Assembly: GCF_002592005.1 (NCBI RefSeq)
Contig: NZ_NVQF01000054.1
Location: 1 to 41,812, forward strand
Direction: 5' to 3'
DNA from: Mycolicibacterium palauense
GTDB taxonomy: Bacteria > Actinomycetota > Actinomycetes > Mycobacteriales > Mycobacteriaceae
DNA: 41,812 nt
Shown here in pieces: positions 17,540 through 26,702 of this stretch; positions within the stretch are counted from its first letter, which is position 1, and every line of letters begins with the position of its first letter. The position numbers and the translations under genes were made by a program. The notes under the pieces were generated by a model. It did no database searches. It worked only from the letters and a program-made list of their open reading frames with translations, and was not told where the DNA came from.

Positions 17540-20500
17540 GTGGGTATGCGGCCCGCCGCGAGGATGCCGAAGCTGACTCGGCGTAGCCGAATTCTGATCG
17601 CGATCGCCTTGGCGGTCATCGTCCTGCTGCTGTTCGGCCCACGCCTGATCGACCGGTACGTCGACTGGCTGTGGTTCGGGGAGCTGGGCTACCGGTCGGT
17701 GTTCACCACCGTGCTGGTCACCAAGGTGATCGTCTTCCTGGTCGCGGGCCTGCTGGTCGGCGTCGTCGTGTTCGCCGGGCTGGCGCTGGCCTACCGCACC
17801 CGGCCGGTGTTCGTCCCGGCCAGCGGCCCCAACGACCCGGTGGCCCGCTACCGCACCACCGTGCTCGCGCGGCTCAAGCTGTTCGCCATCGGGATTCCCG
17901 CCCTGGTCGGGGTGATCGCGGGTCTGGTGGCGCAGACCTACTGGGAGCGCGTCCAGCTGTTCATGCACGGCGGCGATTTCGGGGTCACCGATCCGCAGTT
18001 CGGCATCGACCTGGGCTTCTACGCCTTCGACCTGCCCTTCTACCGGCTCGTGTTGTCGTACCTGATGGTGGCGTTGTTCCTGGCGCTGCTGGGCAACCTC
18101 GTCGCGCACTACATCTTCGGCGGGATCCGGCTGGCCGGGCGCAGCGGCGCGCTGTCCAAGGCGGCGCGCATCCAGCTGGTCACGCTGGTGGGTGTGCTGG
18201 TGCTGCTCAAGGCCGCCGCCTACTGGCTGGACCGCTACGAGCTGCTCAGCCACACCCGCGGCGGCAAGCCGTTCACCGGCGCCGGCTACACCGACATCAA
18301 CGCGGTGCTGCCGGCCAAGCTGATCCTGCTGGCCATCGCCGTGATCTGCGCGGTGGCGGTGTTCTCCGCGCTGGTCCTCAAGGATCTGCGGATCCCGGCG
18401 ATCGGCCTGGTGCTGCTGCTGCTGAGCTCGCTGATCGTCGGCGCCGGCTGGCCGCTGGTGGTCGAGCAGATCAGCGTCAAGCCCAACGCCGCGCAGAAGG
18501 AAAGCGAGTACATCGCCCGCAGCATCGCCGCGACCAGACAGGCCTACGGGCTCACCGACACGACCGTGAGCTACCGCGACTACAGCGGCGACGCCCCCAC
18601 CTCGGCGCAGCAGATCGCCTCGGACCGGGCCACCATCTCCAACATCCGGGTGCTCGACCCGACCATCGTCAGCCCGGCCTTCACCCAGTTCCAGCAGGGC
18701 AAGAACTTCTACAGCTTCCCCGAGCAGCTCAACATCGACCGCTACTCCGACGGCGGTGGTGACCTGCGTGACTACGTGGTGGCCGCCCGCGAGCTCAACC
18801 CCGACCGGCTGATCGACAACCAGCGAGACTGGATCAACCGCCACACCGTGTACACCCACGGCAACGGGTTCATCGCCTCCCCGGCCAACACCGTGCGCGG
18901 TATCGCCAACGACCCCAACCAGAACGGCGGCTATCCGGAGTTCCTGGCCAGCGTGGTGGGGGCCAACGGTTCGGTGGTCTCGCCCGGACCCGCGCCGCTG
19001 TACCAGCCGCGGATCTACTTCGGCCCGATCATCGCCTCGGCCTCCGACGACTACGCGATCGTGGGGCCCGACGGTGGTGACCGCGAGTACGACTACGAGA
19101 CCAACACCGAAACCAAGAACTACACGTACACCGGCAGCGGTGGCGTGCGGGTCGGCAACTGGCTGGCGCGCTCGGTGTTCGCGGCCAAGTACGCCGAACG
19201 CAACTTCTTGTTCTCCAACGTGATCGGGCCCAACAGCAAGATCCTGTTCAACCGTGACCCCGCCGAGCGGGTGCAGGCGGTGGCGCCGTGGCTGACCACC
19301 GACACCAGCGTCTACCCGGCCATCGTCAACAAGCGAATGGTGTGGATCGTCGACGGCTACACCACGCTGGACAACTACCCGTACTCGGAGCTGACCTCGC
19401 TGTCCAGCGCCACCGCCGACTCCAACGAGGTCGCGGTCAACCGGCTGCTGCCCGACAAGCAGGTGTCCTACATCCGCAACTCGGTCAAGGCCACCGTGGA
19501 CGCCTACGACGGCACGGTGACGCTGTATGCCCAGGACGAGTCCGACCCGGTGCTACAGGCCTGGATGAAGATCTTCCCCGGCACCGTCAAACCCAAGAGC
19601 GACATCTCCCCGGAGCTGCAGCAGCACCTGCGCTACCCGGAGGATCTGTTCAAGGTGCAGCGCGCGCTGCTGGCCAAGTACCACGTCGACGACCCGGTGA
19701 CGTTCTTCTCCACGTCGGACTTCTGGGACGTCCCCCTGGATCCCAACCCGACGGCCAGCAGCTACCAGCCGCCGTACTACATCGTCGCCAAGAACATCGG
19801 GCTGGACAACAAGTCGGCGTCGTTCCAGCTGACCAGTGCGATGAACCGCTTCCGTCGTGACTTCCTGGCCGCCTACATCAGCGCCAGCTCGGATCCCGAC
19901 ACCTACGGCAAGATCACCGTGCTGACCATTCCGGGGCAGGTCAACGGCCCCAAACTGGCGTTCAACGCGATCAGCACCGACACCGCGGTCAGCCAGGACC
20001 TCGGCGTCATCGGCCGCGACAACCAGAACCGGATCCGCTGGGGCAACCTGCTGACGCTGCCGGTCGGGCAGGGCGGACTGCTCTATGTGGCACCGGTCTA
20101 CGCCTCGCCGGGCACCAGCGACGCCGCGTCGAGCTATCCACGGTTGATCCGCGTGGCGATGATGTACGGGGACAAGGTCGGTTACGGCCCGACGGTGCGC
20201 GACGCGCTCGACGAGATCTTCGGTGCCGGTGCGGGTGCCACGGCGACCGGTCCGGCGCCCACGGGCTCCGGACCCTCGGATGGGGAGCCCGCCGCCCGGG
20301 CGGCGTCCCCGTCCTCACCGCAGCCGCAGGCACCGCCGTCGCCACAGCAGGCGAGCCCGGAGGTGCCCACGGCCGTGCCCACGCCGTCGCCGACCGGAGC
20401 GGTGCAGCTGTCCGGCCCCAAGGCCGCGGCCCTGCAGGAGGTGCAGTCCGCGCTCGACGGTGTCCGTGAGGCCCAGCAGAACGGCAATTTCGCCGACTAC

Positions 20501-20557
20501 GGCCAGGCCCTGCAGCGCCTCGACGACGCGATGAACAAGTACCGCGACGCCAAGTAG
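17540..20557 (+). CDS. UPF0182 family large membrane protein
   Basis: This is a very large (1005-residue) conserved actinobacterial membrane protein like Rv3193c. About seven hydrophobic helices lie in the first 320 residues (for example ILIAIALAVIVLLLFG and VIVFLVAGLLVGVVVFAGLALAY). A long extracytoplasmic domain rich in Tyr/Asn/Asp follows, then a Pro/Ala/Ser-rich segment and a short helical tail. Function is not established for the family. The GTG at 17540 is chosen because AGGGAG lies 8 bp upstream; an ATG six bases later is the alternative. It follows the PDZ protease by 125 bp, including a possible operator. Confidence 0.9.
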   Translation: MGMRPAARMPKLTRRSRILIAIALAVIVLLLFGPRLIDRYVDWLWFGELGYRSVFTTVLVTKVIVFLVAGLLVGVVVFAGLALAYRTRPVFVPASGPNDPVARYRTTVLARLKLFAIGIPALVGVIAGLVAQTYWERVQLFMHGGDFGVTDPQFGIDLGFYAFDLPFYRLVLSYLMVALFLALLGNLVAHYIFGGIRLAGRSGALSKAARIQLVTLVGVLVLLKAAAYWLDRYELLSHTRGGKPFTGAGYTDINAVLPAKLILLAIAVICAVAVFSALVLKDLRIPAIGLVLLLLSSLIVGAGWPLVVEQISVKPNAAQKESEYIARSIAATRQAYGLTDTTVSYRDYSGDAPTSAQQIASDRATISNIRVLDPTIVSPAFTQFQQGKNFYSFPEQLNIDRYSDGGGDLRDYVVAARELNPDRLIDNQRDWINRHTVYTHGNGFIASPANTVRGIANDPNQNGGYPEFLASVVGANGSVVSPGPAPLYQPRIYFGPIIASASDDYAIVGPDGGDREYDYETNTETKNYTYTGSGGVRVGNWLARSVFAAKYAERNFLFSNVIGPNSKILFNRDPAERVQAVAPWLTTDTSVYPAIVNKRMVWIVDGYTTLDNYPYSELTSLSSATADSNEVAVNRLLPDKQVSYIRNSVKATVDAYDGTVTLYAQDESDPVLQAWMKIFPGTVKPKSDISPELQQHLRYPEDLFKVQRALLAKYHVDDPVTFFSTSDFWDVPLDPNPTASSYQPPYYIVAKNIGLDNKSASFQLTSAMNRFRRDFLAAYISASSDPDTYGKITVLTIPGQVNGPKLAFNAISTDTAVSQDLGVIGRDNQNRIRWGNLLTLPVGQGGLLYVAPVYASPGTSDAASSYPRLIRVAMMYGDKVGYGPTVRDALDEIFGAGAGATATGPAPTGSGPSDGEPAARAASPSSPQPQAPPSPQQASPEVPTAVPTPSPTGAVQLSGPKAAALQEVQSALDGVREAQQNGNFADYGQALQRLDDAMNKYRDAK

Positions 20558-20569
20558 CCCGCCGCGTCC

Positions 20570-20805
20570 CAGCGGCGTGCGGTGTTGGCCGTCGTGCTGC
20601 TGGCCCGCGGGGCAGGTGGTCGTTACCGATCGGCTGATCGATGCCGTCTGGGGCGACGACGGGCCGGCAGCGCGACGGCGGGCCTGCGGGCCTATATCTC
20701 CAACCTGCGCAAGGTGTTACGGCCGGCCGACGGTGTGGTCTCGGCCATCGTGCGCCAACTCCCCGGCTGCTCCCTAGAGGGCGTCTCCCCGGAGAGGCTG
20801 GGCCT
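20570..20805 (+). pseudogene. Frameshifted remnant of a SARP/AfsR-type regulator
   Basis: Joining two frames gives a typical BTAD/SARP winged-helix N-terminus: VLAVVLLARG (frame of 20582), then QVVVTDRLIDAVWGDDGPA (shifted), then SATAGLRAYISNLRKVLRPADG and SAIVRQLPG (frame of 20582 again). The two compensating shifts sit near 20611 and 20670. No complete gene remains: the reading ends soon after CSLEG, and the rest of the regulator is missing. It marks DNA loss beside the tRNA gene. Confidence 0.6.
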
Positions 20806-21040
20806 GCCCCTGTGGGGAGGGCCTACACCGGCCACGCCAGCCGCTCACGGGCCCCATGGAACACCGGCAACTGCGCCCGCTCGTCGGACCCGTAGCGGCC
20901 CCGTGCCGCTACGGCGAGGACACCTGTGCGTCCGGCGGCCCTGACCGAGCGGTAGGACCCTGCGGGCGTGCTGTGGTTGGGGTAGCGGCGCGGTGTCCCA
21001 TCGAGCCCGGAGGCGCAGAAAACCCCGCTGAGCACGCGAT
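20806..21040. other. Gene-free stretch before the tRNA
   Basis: No convincing gene, RNA or hairpin is seen between the regulator remnant and the tRNA promoter. The short ORFs here have no recognisable product. Confidence 0.5.
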
Positions 21041-21069
21041 TTGGAGCGTGCGCGACCGTTCGGTAACGT
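21041..21069 (+). promoter_or_regulatory. Promoter of tRNA-fMet
   Basis: -35 TTGGAG (21041-21046), a 17-bp spacer and -10 TAACGT (21064-21069) place the start near 21076, six bases before the mature tRNA. Confidence 0.65.
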
Positions 21070-21081
21070 TGTGTTCACCGA

Positions 21082-21155
21082 CGCGGGGTGGAGCAGCTCG
21101 GTAGCTCGCTGGGCTCATAACCCAGAGGTCGCAGGTTCGAATCCTGTCCCCGCTA
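21082..21155 (+). tRNA. Initiator tRNA-fMet (anticodon CAU)
   Basis: A full cloverleaf is visible: acceptor CGCGGGG with CCCCGC, D arm GAGCAGCTCGGTAGCTC, anticodon arm CTGGG-CTCATAA-CCCAG and T arm GCAGG-TTCGAAT-CCTGT. Initiator hallmarks are the unpaired 1:72 position (C1 against U72) and three consecutive G:C pairs next to the anticodon loop. CCA is not encoded. The Wadjet operon begins 142 bp downstream. Confidence 0.95.
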
Positions 21156-21284
21156 CTACGACATTCAGGCTCGGATTCCCATCGGATCCGGGCCTGAATG
21201 CATTCTTTGGCAGCAGCGTGCGGACGTCGATCGATGAAGAGGGGGACTCCGGCGAGTGGCGCCGAATCTGTCGGTTGGATTCTC

Positions 21285-21290
21285 TACGCT
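21285..21290 (+). promoter_or_regulatory. Candidate -10 for a leaderless Wadjet operon transcript
   Basis: TACGCT fits TANNNT and ends 6 bases before the jetA GTG at 21297, where a leaderless +1 would fall. No Shine-Dalgarno stretch precedes that GTG. Confidence 0.45.
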
Positions 21291-21296
21291 TTCCTG

Positions 21297-22739
21297 GTGG
21301 ACTACGCGACGATCGACGCGCTGCGGGAGCGGCACCCCGCTTGGCGACTGCTGCGCGCCGGTAACTCCACGCTGATCCTCTCCTTCCTCGGCGAGTTCTT
21401 CGTGGAGGGCAACCGAGGCGCGTGTTCGGCAAGCGAGGTCGGGGCGGCATTGGACGACCACCTGTACGCGCTGAACGCCGAACTCCCGATCGAGAACGGA
21501 CGCGAACGGTTCCCTAAGGACGCTCGGTCCTATTTGGAGGACTGGGCGGCCACCGACGCCGCGTACCTGCGACGATTGTACCCGCCCGGCGACGATGAGG
21601 TCCACTACGAGGTGACACCGGCGTTCGAGAAAGCCTACGCGTGGGTCACATCCCTCAAGGGCCGGTCCTTCGTCGGGACCGAGTCCAGGTTGCACACCGT
21701 GGTCGAGCTGCTGCGACAGATCGTGCACGGCACCGAGGTCCAACCCGACATCCGGCTGGCCGAGCTGCGTCGGCGCCGCGACGAACTGGACGCCGAGATC
21801 GCGGCCGTCGAAACCGGCGTGGTTCAGGTGCTGGACACGACCGGAGTCCGCGACCGCTACCAACAGCTCGCCACGACTGCGCGGGAGCTGTTGTCGGATT
21901 TTCGCGAGGTCGAAGAGAACTTCCGCTTCTTGGACCGAGCCGCGCGGGAGAAAATCGCGGCGTGGGACGGGTCAAAGGGCGAACTGCTCGCCGAACTTGT
22001 CGGAAGTCGCTCCGAGATCGCAGGCTCAGACCAGGGCCGCAGCTTCCAGGCGTTCTACGACTTCCTTCTTTCTGAGTCGCGCCAGGCCGAACTCGCTGAC
22101 CTCCTGGCCAAGGTTTCTACCCTTGCGGTCATCGAAGCCGATGATCGGATCCGCGGCATTCACCACGACTGGTCGGAGGCTGCCGATCGCGCGCAGCGCA
22201 CCGTAAGGCAGATATCTGAACAGCTGCGCCGTTTTCTCGACGACCAGGTCTGGCTGGAGAATCGGCGCGTCCTCAACCTGGTTCGGGAGGTGGAGAGTGT
22301 TGCTCTCGAACTTCGCGACAGCCCCCCGGCCTTCGGGCTCGAGGTCGACCAGCCGGGCATCGAGATCGCGCTTCCGTTCGAACGCCCGCTCTACCAGCCG
22401 CCCGCAGAGGTCGCGGTCGAGAGTCACGTACCAGAGGCTACCGAGAAGGTCGACACCGACCTGCTCTTCACGCAGACCTTCATCGACCAAACACGTTTGA
22501 TCGAGACCATCCGCGATGTACTGCCTGAGAGCTCTTCAGCCCTGCTGTCCGACGTCGTCGCGGTACATCCCATCGAGCAGGGCGCCGCAGAGATCGTCGG
22601 ATATCTCGCACTCAACGACGAGGACGTGACGGTCGATATGGACGACGCCGAGGAGACGCTCCTGGAATACTCCGACCCCGCCGATCCGGACTGGACCAAG
22701 CGCGCGAGGCTGCCGAAAGTGACGGTTCGGCGACGGTGA
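21297..22739 (+). CDS. jetA: Wadjet protein JetA (DUF3375, kleisin-like / MksF-type)
   Basis: JetA is the kleisin-like subunit bridging the SMC-like JetC heads in type I Wadjet, which detects and cleaves small circular DNA (the EptABCD/MksBEFG group in M. smegmatis). The 480-residue protein starts with the family-typical MDYATIDALRERHPAWRLLRA from the GTG at 21297. A winged-helix-like N-terminus with FLGEFFVEGN, long helical segments rich in Glu/Arg (about 155-330) and an acidic C-terminus follow. An upstream in-frame ATG (21198) would add a stretch unlike the family. GTGA overlap with jetB couples translation. G+C and codon choice are looser than in the preceding core genes. Confidence 0.87.
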   Translation: MDYATIDALRERHPAWRLLRAGNSTLILSFLGEFFVEGNRGACSASEVGAALDDHLYALNAELPIENGRERFPKDARSYLEDWAATDAAYLRRLYPPGDDEVHYEVTPAFEKAYAWVTSLKGRSFVGTESRLHTVVELLRQIVHGTEVQPDIRLAELRRRRDELDAEIAAVETGVVQVLDTTGVRDRYQQLATTARELLSDFREVEENFRFLDRAAREKIAAWDGSKGELLAELVGSRSEIAGSDQGRSFQAFYDFLLSESRQAELADLLAKVSTLAVIEADDRIRGIHHDWSEAADRAQRTVRQISEQLRRFLDDQVWLENRRVLNLVREVESVALELRDSPPAFGLEVDQPGIEIALPFERPLYQPPAEVAVESHVPEATEKVDTDLLFTQTFIDQTRLIETIRDVLPESSSALLSDVVAVHPIEQGAAEIVGYLALNDEDVTVDMDDAEETLLEYSDPADPDWTKRARLPKVTVRRR

Positions 22740-23314
22740 GCAACGAGCATGAGGTCGCCAGCACCATCATCCGGCTGATGCAAGGTGTCGTCTACCGAGA
22801 TTCGGACGAGGCCGGCTGGCTCACGCTGGAACGTTTGGGCGCCGGGGTGCGAGACCATTTCGCCACCAACGGTGTGGACGTAGTGGTCGATGACGCCGAG
22901 GGCTACGCCTATCTTCGGTCCCGTCCATCCGAAGACGGCGAAGAGGCGCTCCCGCGCCTGGTGCGCAGGCGGGCACTGACGTACAACGTCAGTCTACTGC
23001 TGGTGTTGCTGCGCAAGCGGCTCGTCGACTTCGAGACCACCGGCGGTGAGGGCCGACTGGTTCTCACCACCGACCAGATCGTTGAGATGCTGCGGCTCTT
23101 CCAGGCCGAATCGACCAACGACGCTCGAGTGGTGGACTAGGCGGAGACGACGATCAACAAGGCTAGAGAACTCGGCTTTCTCCGGCCGTTACGCGGTCAG
23201 AACGACCATTGGGAGGTACGGCGCATCCTGAAGGCCTACGTCGACGCCCAGACCCTGTCGGACTTTGCGGCGAAGCTGAGGGAGTATGCCGGAGTGGTGG
23301 CCAGTGATGAGTGA
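22736..23314 (+). pseudogene. jetB: Wadjet protein JetB (DUF4194), interrupted by in-frame TAG
   Basis: JetB is the KITE/MukE-like partner of JetA and JetC. From the GTG at 22736 (overlapping the jetA stop) the protein reads normally for 134 residues, then meets TAG at 23138-23140. The same frame continues without another stop as AETTINKARELGFLRPLRG, then WEVRRILKAYVDAQTLSDF, to TGA at 23312-23314. That tail is the expected winged-helix C-terminus and overlaps the jetC start, as in an intact operon. Full length would be 192 residues plus the amber codon. It is either a recent nonsense mutation (CAG to TAG is one step), a sequencing error or readthrough. The truncated product would lack the last third. 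Confidence 0.85.
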
Positions 23315-26300
23315 AACACCTTCGTCCCCAGTCGGACTCGGAGCCCGACGAGCTGGCTATCGGCTGCAGTACGCCGAGGTGTTGAACTGGGGCACGTTTG
23401 ACACCCAGGTCTGGCGATTCACTCCCGCCTCCGACACTGCGCTGCTCACCGGTGACATCGGCTCCGGGAAGTCGACGATCGTCGACGCGCTCACCACCTT
23501 GTTGGTGCCGTCCCATAAAGCCGCCTACAACAAGGCCGCCGGCGCCGAGGCCAGAGAACGCACCTTGCGCTCCTACGTTGAAGGCCATTACAAGTCGGAG
23601 CGAAACGAGGCCACCGGGAAATCCCGCGCCAAGGGCCTGCGCGAGAACCGGCGAACGTATTCGGTGATCCTTGGAGTCTTCACCAACCACGGCTACGACG
23701 AGACGGTCACGCTGGCTCAGGTCTTCCAGCAGCGTGAGAACACAGGACAGCCCTACCGGTTCTTCGTCACCGCAACAAAGCAGCTGTCGATCGTGACGGA
23801 TTTCGCTGACTTCGGCTCCGATCTGCGTGATCTGCGCAAGAGGCTGCGGGCCGCCGGAGCAGACGTCTTCGACGAATTCCCGAAGTATGGAACGTCGTTG
23901 CGTCGTCTACTCGGCATTCGATCGGAGCAGGCACTCGAGCTGTTCCACCAGACCGTCTCGATGAAGTCGGTCGGCAACCTCAACGACTTCGTGCGTGACC
24001 ATATGCTCGAACCCAGCGATTCCACCGACCGCGTGCGCGACATCATCGCCCACTTCGAGGACCTCACGAAGGCACACGATGCCGTCAAGCGTGCGCGGGA
24101 GCAGCTCGAAGCCCTTGAGTCCGTCCTACAGACCGCGGCGCGCTACGACGACGCCCTCGCGGAGCGCGACGCCCGAGAGCGCGAGCGATCCGCAGTCCGG
24201 CTCTTCGTCGCCGAGCTTCGGTCGAATCTGCTCGCCGGCGAGATCTCCGCGCTGGAAACCGAGGGCGCGGCCCTTTGGCGGGAGCAGGACACCGCCAAAG
24301 CCAGACAGCAGACGCTGACGCTGACGCGCGAATCGCTTATCGAGGAGCGTGCGAGAGCGGGCGGCGATCGCATCGGCGAGCTGGAACGCCTCGCCCGCGA
24401 GGCGCGGAATCAGGCCGCAACACGCGGTCGTACAAGGGCTTTGTTCGACGCCGCCGTTATTGGGGCGGGACTGGAGGCGGTCGCCAGTAGCACGGAGTTC
24501 GCGGCACTGTCCGCTCTGGTGGCCACCGAACGCCCCCGGCTCGCGGACGAAAAGCGCGCGCTCGACGCGACCAATGCCGACGCGATCGGACGCGAGAAAG
24601 ACCTCCAACGCAAGTGTGATCACATCACCGACGAACTCGTGAGCCTGCAACAACGCACCAGCAATCTGCCCGTCGAACAGGTCGAGGTGCGCGCCGAGCT
24701 GTGCGCGACCCTCGGGCTGACGGAGGAGGATCTTCCCTATGCGGGTGAGCTTCTCGACGTCTTCGACGAACGCGCCGAGTGGCGGGGTTCCGCGGAACGC
24801 GTGTTGCGCGGCTTCGCCCTCTCGCTTTTGGTGCCGCAACAGCACTACGACGCCGTCACCGGATGGGTGAATGGTCGACGGCTGACGTTCCACGGCCGCG
24901 GCGGCAAGGTGACCGGAGCCAAGCTGGTCTACGAAAGGGTCCCCCGACAACGGGTTCGCCTGCAGCCGCCGGAGCATGACGGGCTGCTGCTCGCCGACTG
25001 TATCGAGGTCAAGGACGGGTCATTTCGTGAATACCTCGTCAACGAACTCACAAAGCGCGCCGACTTCCGTTGTGCCAGAAGCCTTGAGGAGTTCCGCAAC
25101 CAACGTCGGGCCGTCACCCGTGAGGGCCAGGTGCGCTCCGGTGAGCGTCACGAGAAGGACGACCGGCATCGCGTCGACGACCCTCGTCGTTGGGTGCTCG
25201 GTTGGGCCAATGAGCGAAAGATCGCCGCGCTGAGCGCCGAGCTCGCCGAGCTGGACGCCGAGCGCGGGGCGGCCGCATCTGAGCTGGAGGGGCTGAGTAA
25301 GCAGCGGGACGCGTTGCAGAAAAGGCTGGAAGCACTCATTCGGATTGAAGGATTCCGATCCTGGAGCGACCTCGACGTCGACGAGGCCGAGGCGCGCGCG
25401 AACCAACATGACGCCGAACGGATTCGGTTGGAGGCGGGCTCATCGCGTTTGGAGGAGATCGCCCGGGCGCTTGAGGACAATGCCAAACAAGCTGAGGTCG
25501 TGGCGAATTCGATCGAGGGGCTCACCGGCAGGCTCGCTACCACGGCCAAGGCGGCCGAGCAAGCAAAGCAGGGCAAGACGCGCGACGACGATCTTGTCGC
25601 AGCGCAGCCGGAGGCGCAGCTGGCAGCCGCCCGCGAGTCGTACGCAAACCTCGATGTACGCCTCGGGGAGAACCGCCCGACGCGGGCAGCGGACTGCGCC
25701 GAGACCGAGAACGCCCTCTCCGCGGATCTCCATCAACGTATCGACCGGCTCAACAAAGAACTTGGCGGCTATGCCCAGAGCTTGATCCAGTCAATGCTCA
25801 AGGTCTTGGTGCGGTGGCCGCAGCTTCGCGCGGATATGGACGCCAGTGTCGAGGCCCGCCAAGAGTTCCTGGCGTTCCGGGACCGGATTGCCACCGACGA
25901 TCTCCCGCGTTTCGAACGCGAGTTCAAAGAACAGCTCAACAAGAACGCCATCCAGGAGCTGGCCGGGTTTAACAACTGGCTGGGCCGGCAGGCGTCGGTC
26001 ATCGACGACCGCATCGACCGCATCAACGACGCACTCGGCGCGGTTCCCTACAACCCCGGTCATTTCATCAAACTGGAGAAGGAACCCACCACCAACCAGG
26101 ACGTTGCCCAGTTCCGCGCGGACTTACGGAACCTGACCAACGACACCCTTGCGGTCGATGGCGACCAGTACTCCGAGCAGCGTTTCCTGGACGTCAAGCG
26201 GATCATTGAGCGCTTCCGTGGTCGCGACGGTTACGCTGAATCGGACAAGAACTGGACACGACGGGTTACCGACGTGCGCAACTGGTTCGTCTTCTCCGCC

Positions 26301-26702
26301 TCCGAGCGCGACGTCGAGACCGGCCTCGAGCGGGAGCATTACAGCGACTCCGACGGCAAGTCCGGCGGCCAGAAGGAGAAGCTCGCCTATACGATTCTGG
26401 CTGCATCGCTTGCCTACCAGTTCGGGCTCGAGTGGGGTGCCGAGCAATCACGCGACTTCCGATTCGCGGTGATCGACGAAGCGTTTGGGCGCGGCTCGGA
26501 TGTCTCGACCCGTTACGCGCTGGATCTCTTCGCGACGCTTGGACTGCAACTCCTCATCGTCACGCCATTACAGAAGGTCCACGTCATCGAGCCGTATGTG
26601 AAGGCGATCGGATTCGTCGACAATCCAACCGGTATTTACTCGCGCCTGCAGACGATGACGATCGAGGAGTACCGGACGAGGCGTGATGGACCGCGACCGT
26701 GA
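23307..26702 (+). CDS. jetC: Wadjet protein JetC (SMC/MukB-like ATPase)
   Basis: JetC is the SMC-like loop-extruding ATPase of the system, corresponding to EptC/MksB. The 1131-residue protein has Walker A GDIGSGKST (residues 49-57), long Glu/Arg/Ala-rich coiled coils (roughly 235-430 and 620-800) around a central hinge-like part, the ABC signature SGGQKEK (from Ser1019) and Walker B FAVIDEAFGRGS (Asp1057, Glu1058). All catalytic motifs are intact. The ATG at 23307 (MSETPSS) is preferred to the ATG at 23286, since it gives the usual short overlap with the jetB end. The stop overlaps jetD as GTGA. Confidence 0.9.
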   Translation: MSETPSSPVGLGARRAGYRLQYAEVLNWGTFDTQVWRFTPASDTALLTGDIGSGKSTIVDALTTLLVPSHKAAYNKAAGAEARERTLRSYVEGHYKSERNEATGKSRAKGLRENRRTYSVILGVFTNHGYDETVTLAQVFQQRENTGQPYRFFVTATKQLSIVTDFADFGSDLRDLRKRLRAAGADVFDEFPKYGTSLRRLLGIRSEQALELFHQTVSMKSVGNLNDFVRDHMLEPSDSTDRVRDIIAHFEDLTKAHDAVKRAREQLEALESVLQTAARYDDALAERDARERERSAVRLFVAELRSNLLAGEISALETEGAALWREQDTAKARQQTLTLTRESLIEERARAGGDRIGELERLAREARNQAATRGRTRALFDAAVIGAGLEAVASSTEFAALSALVATERPRLADEKRALDATNADAIGREKDLQRKCDHITDELVSLQQRTSNLPVEQVEVRAELCATLGLTEEDLPYAGELLDVFDERAEWRGSAERVLRGFALSLLVPQQHYDAVTGWVNGRRLTFHGRGGKVTGAKLVYERVPRQRVRLQPPEHDGLLLADCIEVKDGSFREYLVNELTKRADFRCARSLEEFRNQRRAVTREGQVRSGERHEKDDRHRVDDPRRWVLGWANERKIAALSAELAELDAERGAAASELEGLSKQRDALQKRLEALIRIEGFRSWSDLDVDEAEARANQHDAERIRLEAGSSRLEEIARALEDNAKQAEVVANSIEGLTGRLATTAKAAEQAKQGKTRDDDLVAAQPEAQLAAARESYANLDVRLGENRPTRAADCAETENALSADLHQRIDRLNKELGGYAQSLIQSMLKVLVRWPQLRADMDASVEARQEFLAFRDRIATDDLPRFEREFKEQLNKNAIQELAGFNNWLGRQASVIDDRIDRINDALGAVPYNPGHFIKLEKEPTTNQDVAQFRADLRNLTNDTLAVDGDQYSEQRFLDVKRIIERFRGRDGYAESDKNWTRRVTDVRNWFVFSASERDVETGLEREHYSDSDGKSGGQKEKLAYTILAASLAYQFGLEWGAEQSRDFRFAVIDEAFGRGSDVSTRYALDLFATLGLQLLIVTPLQKVHVIEPYVKAIGFVDNPTGIYSRLQTMTIEEYRTRRDGPRP

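Noticed and set aside
23138..23140. TAG in jetB as a recoded (pyrrolysine-type) codon
   Set aside because: No Pyl machinery is known in mycobacteria and no recoding element is visible; a nonsense mutation is simpler.
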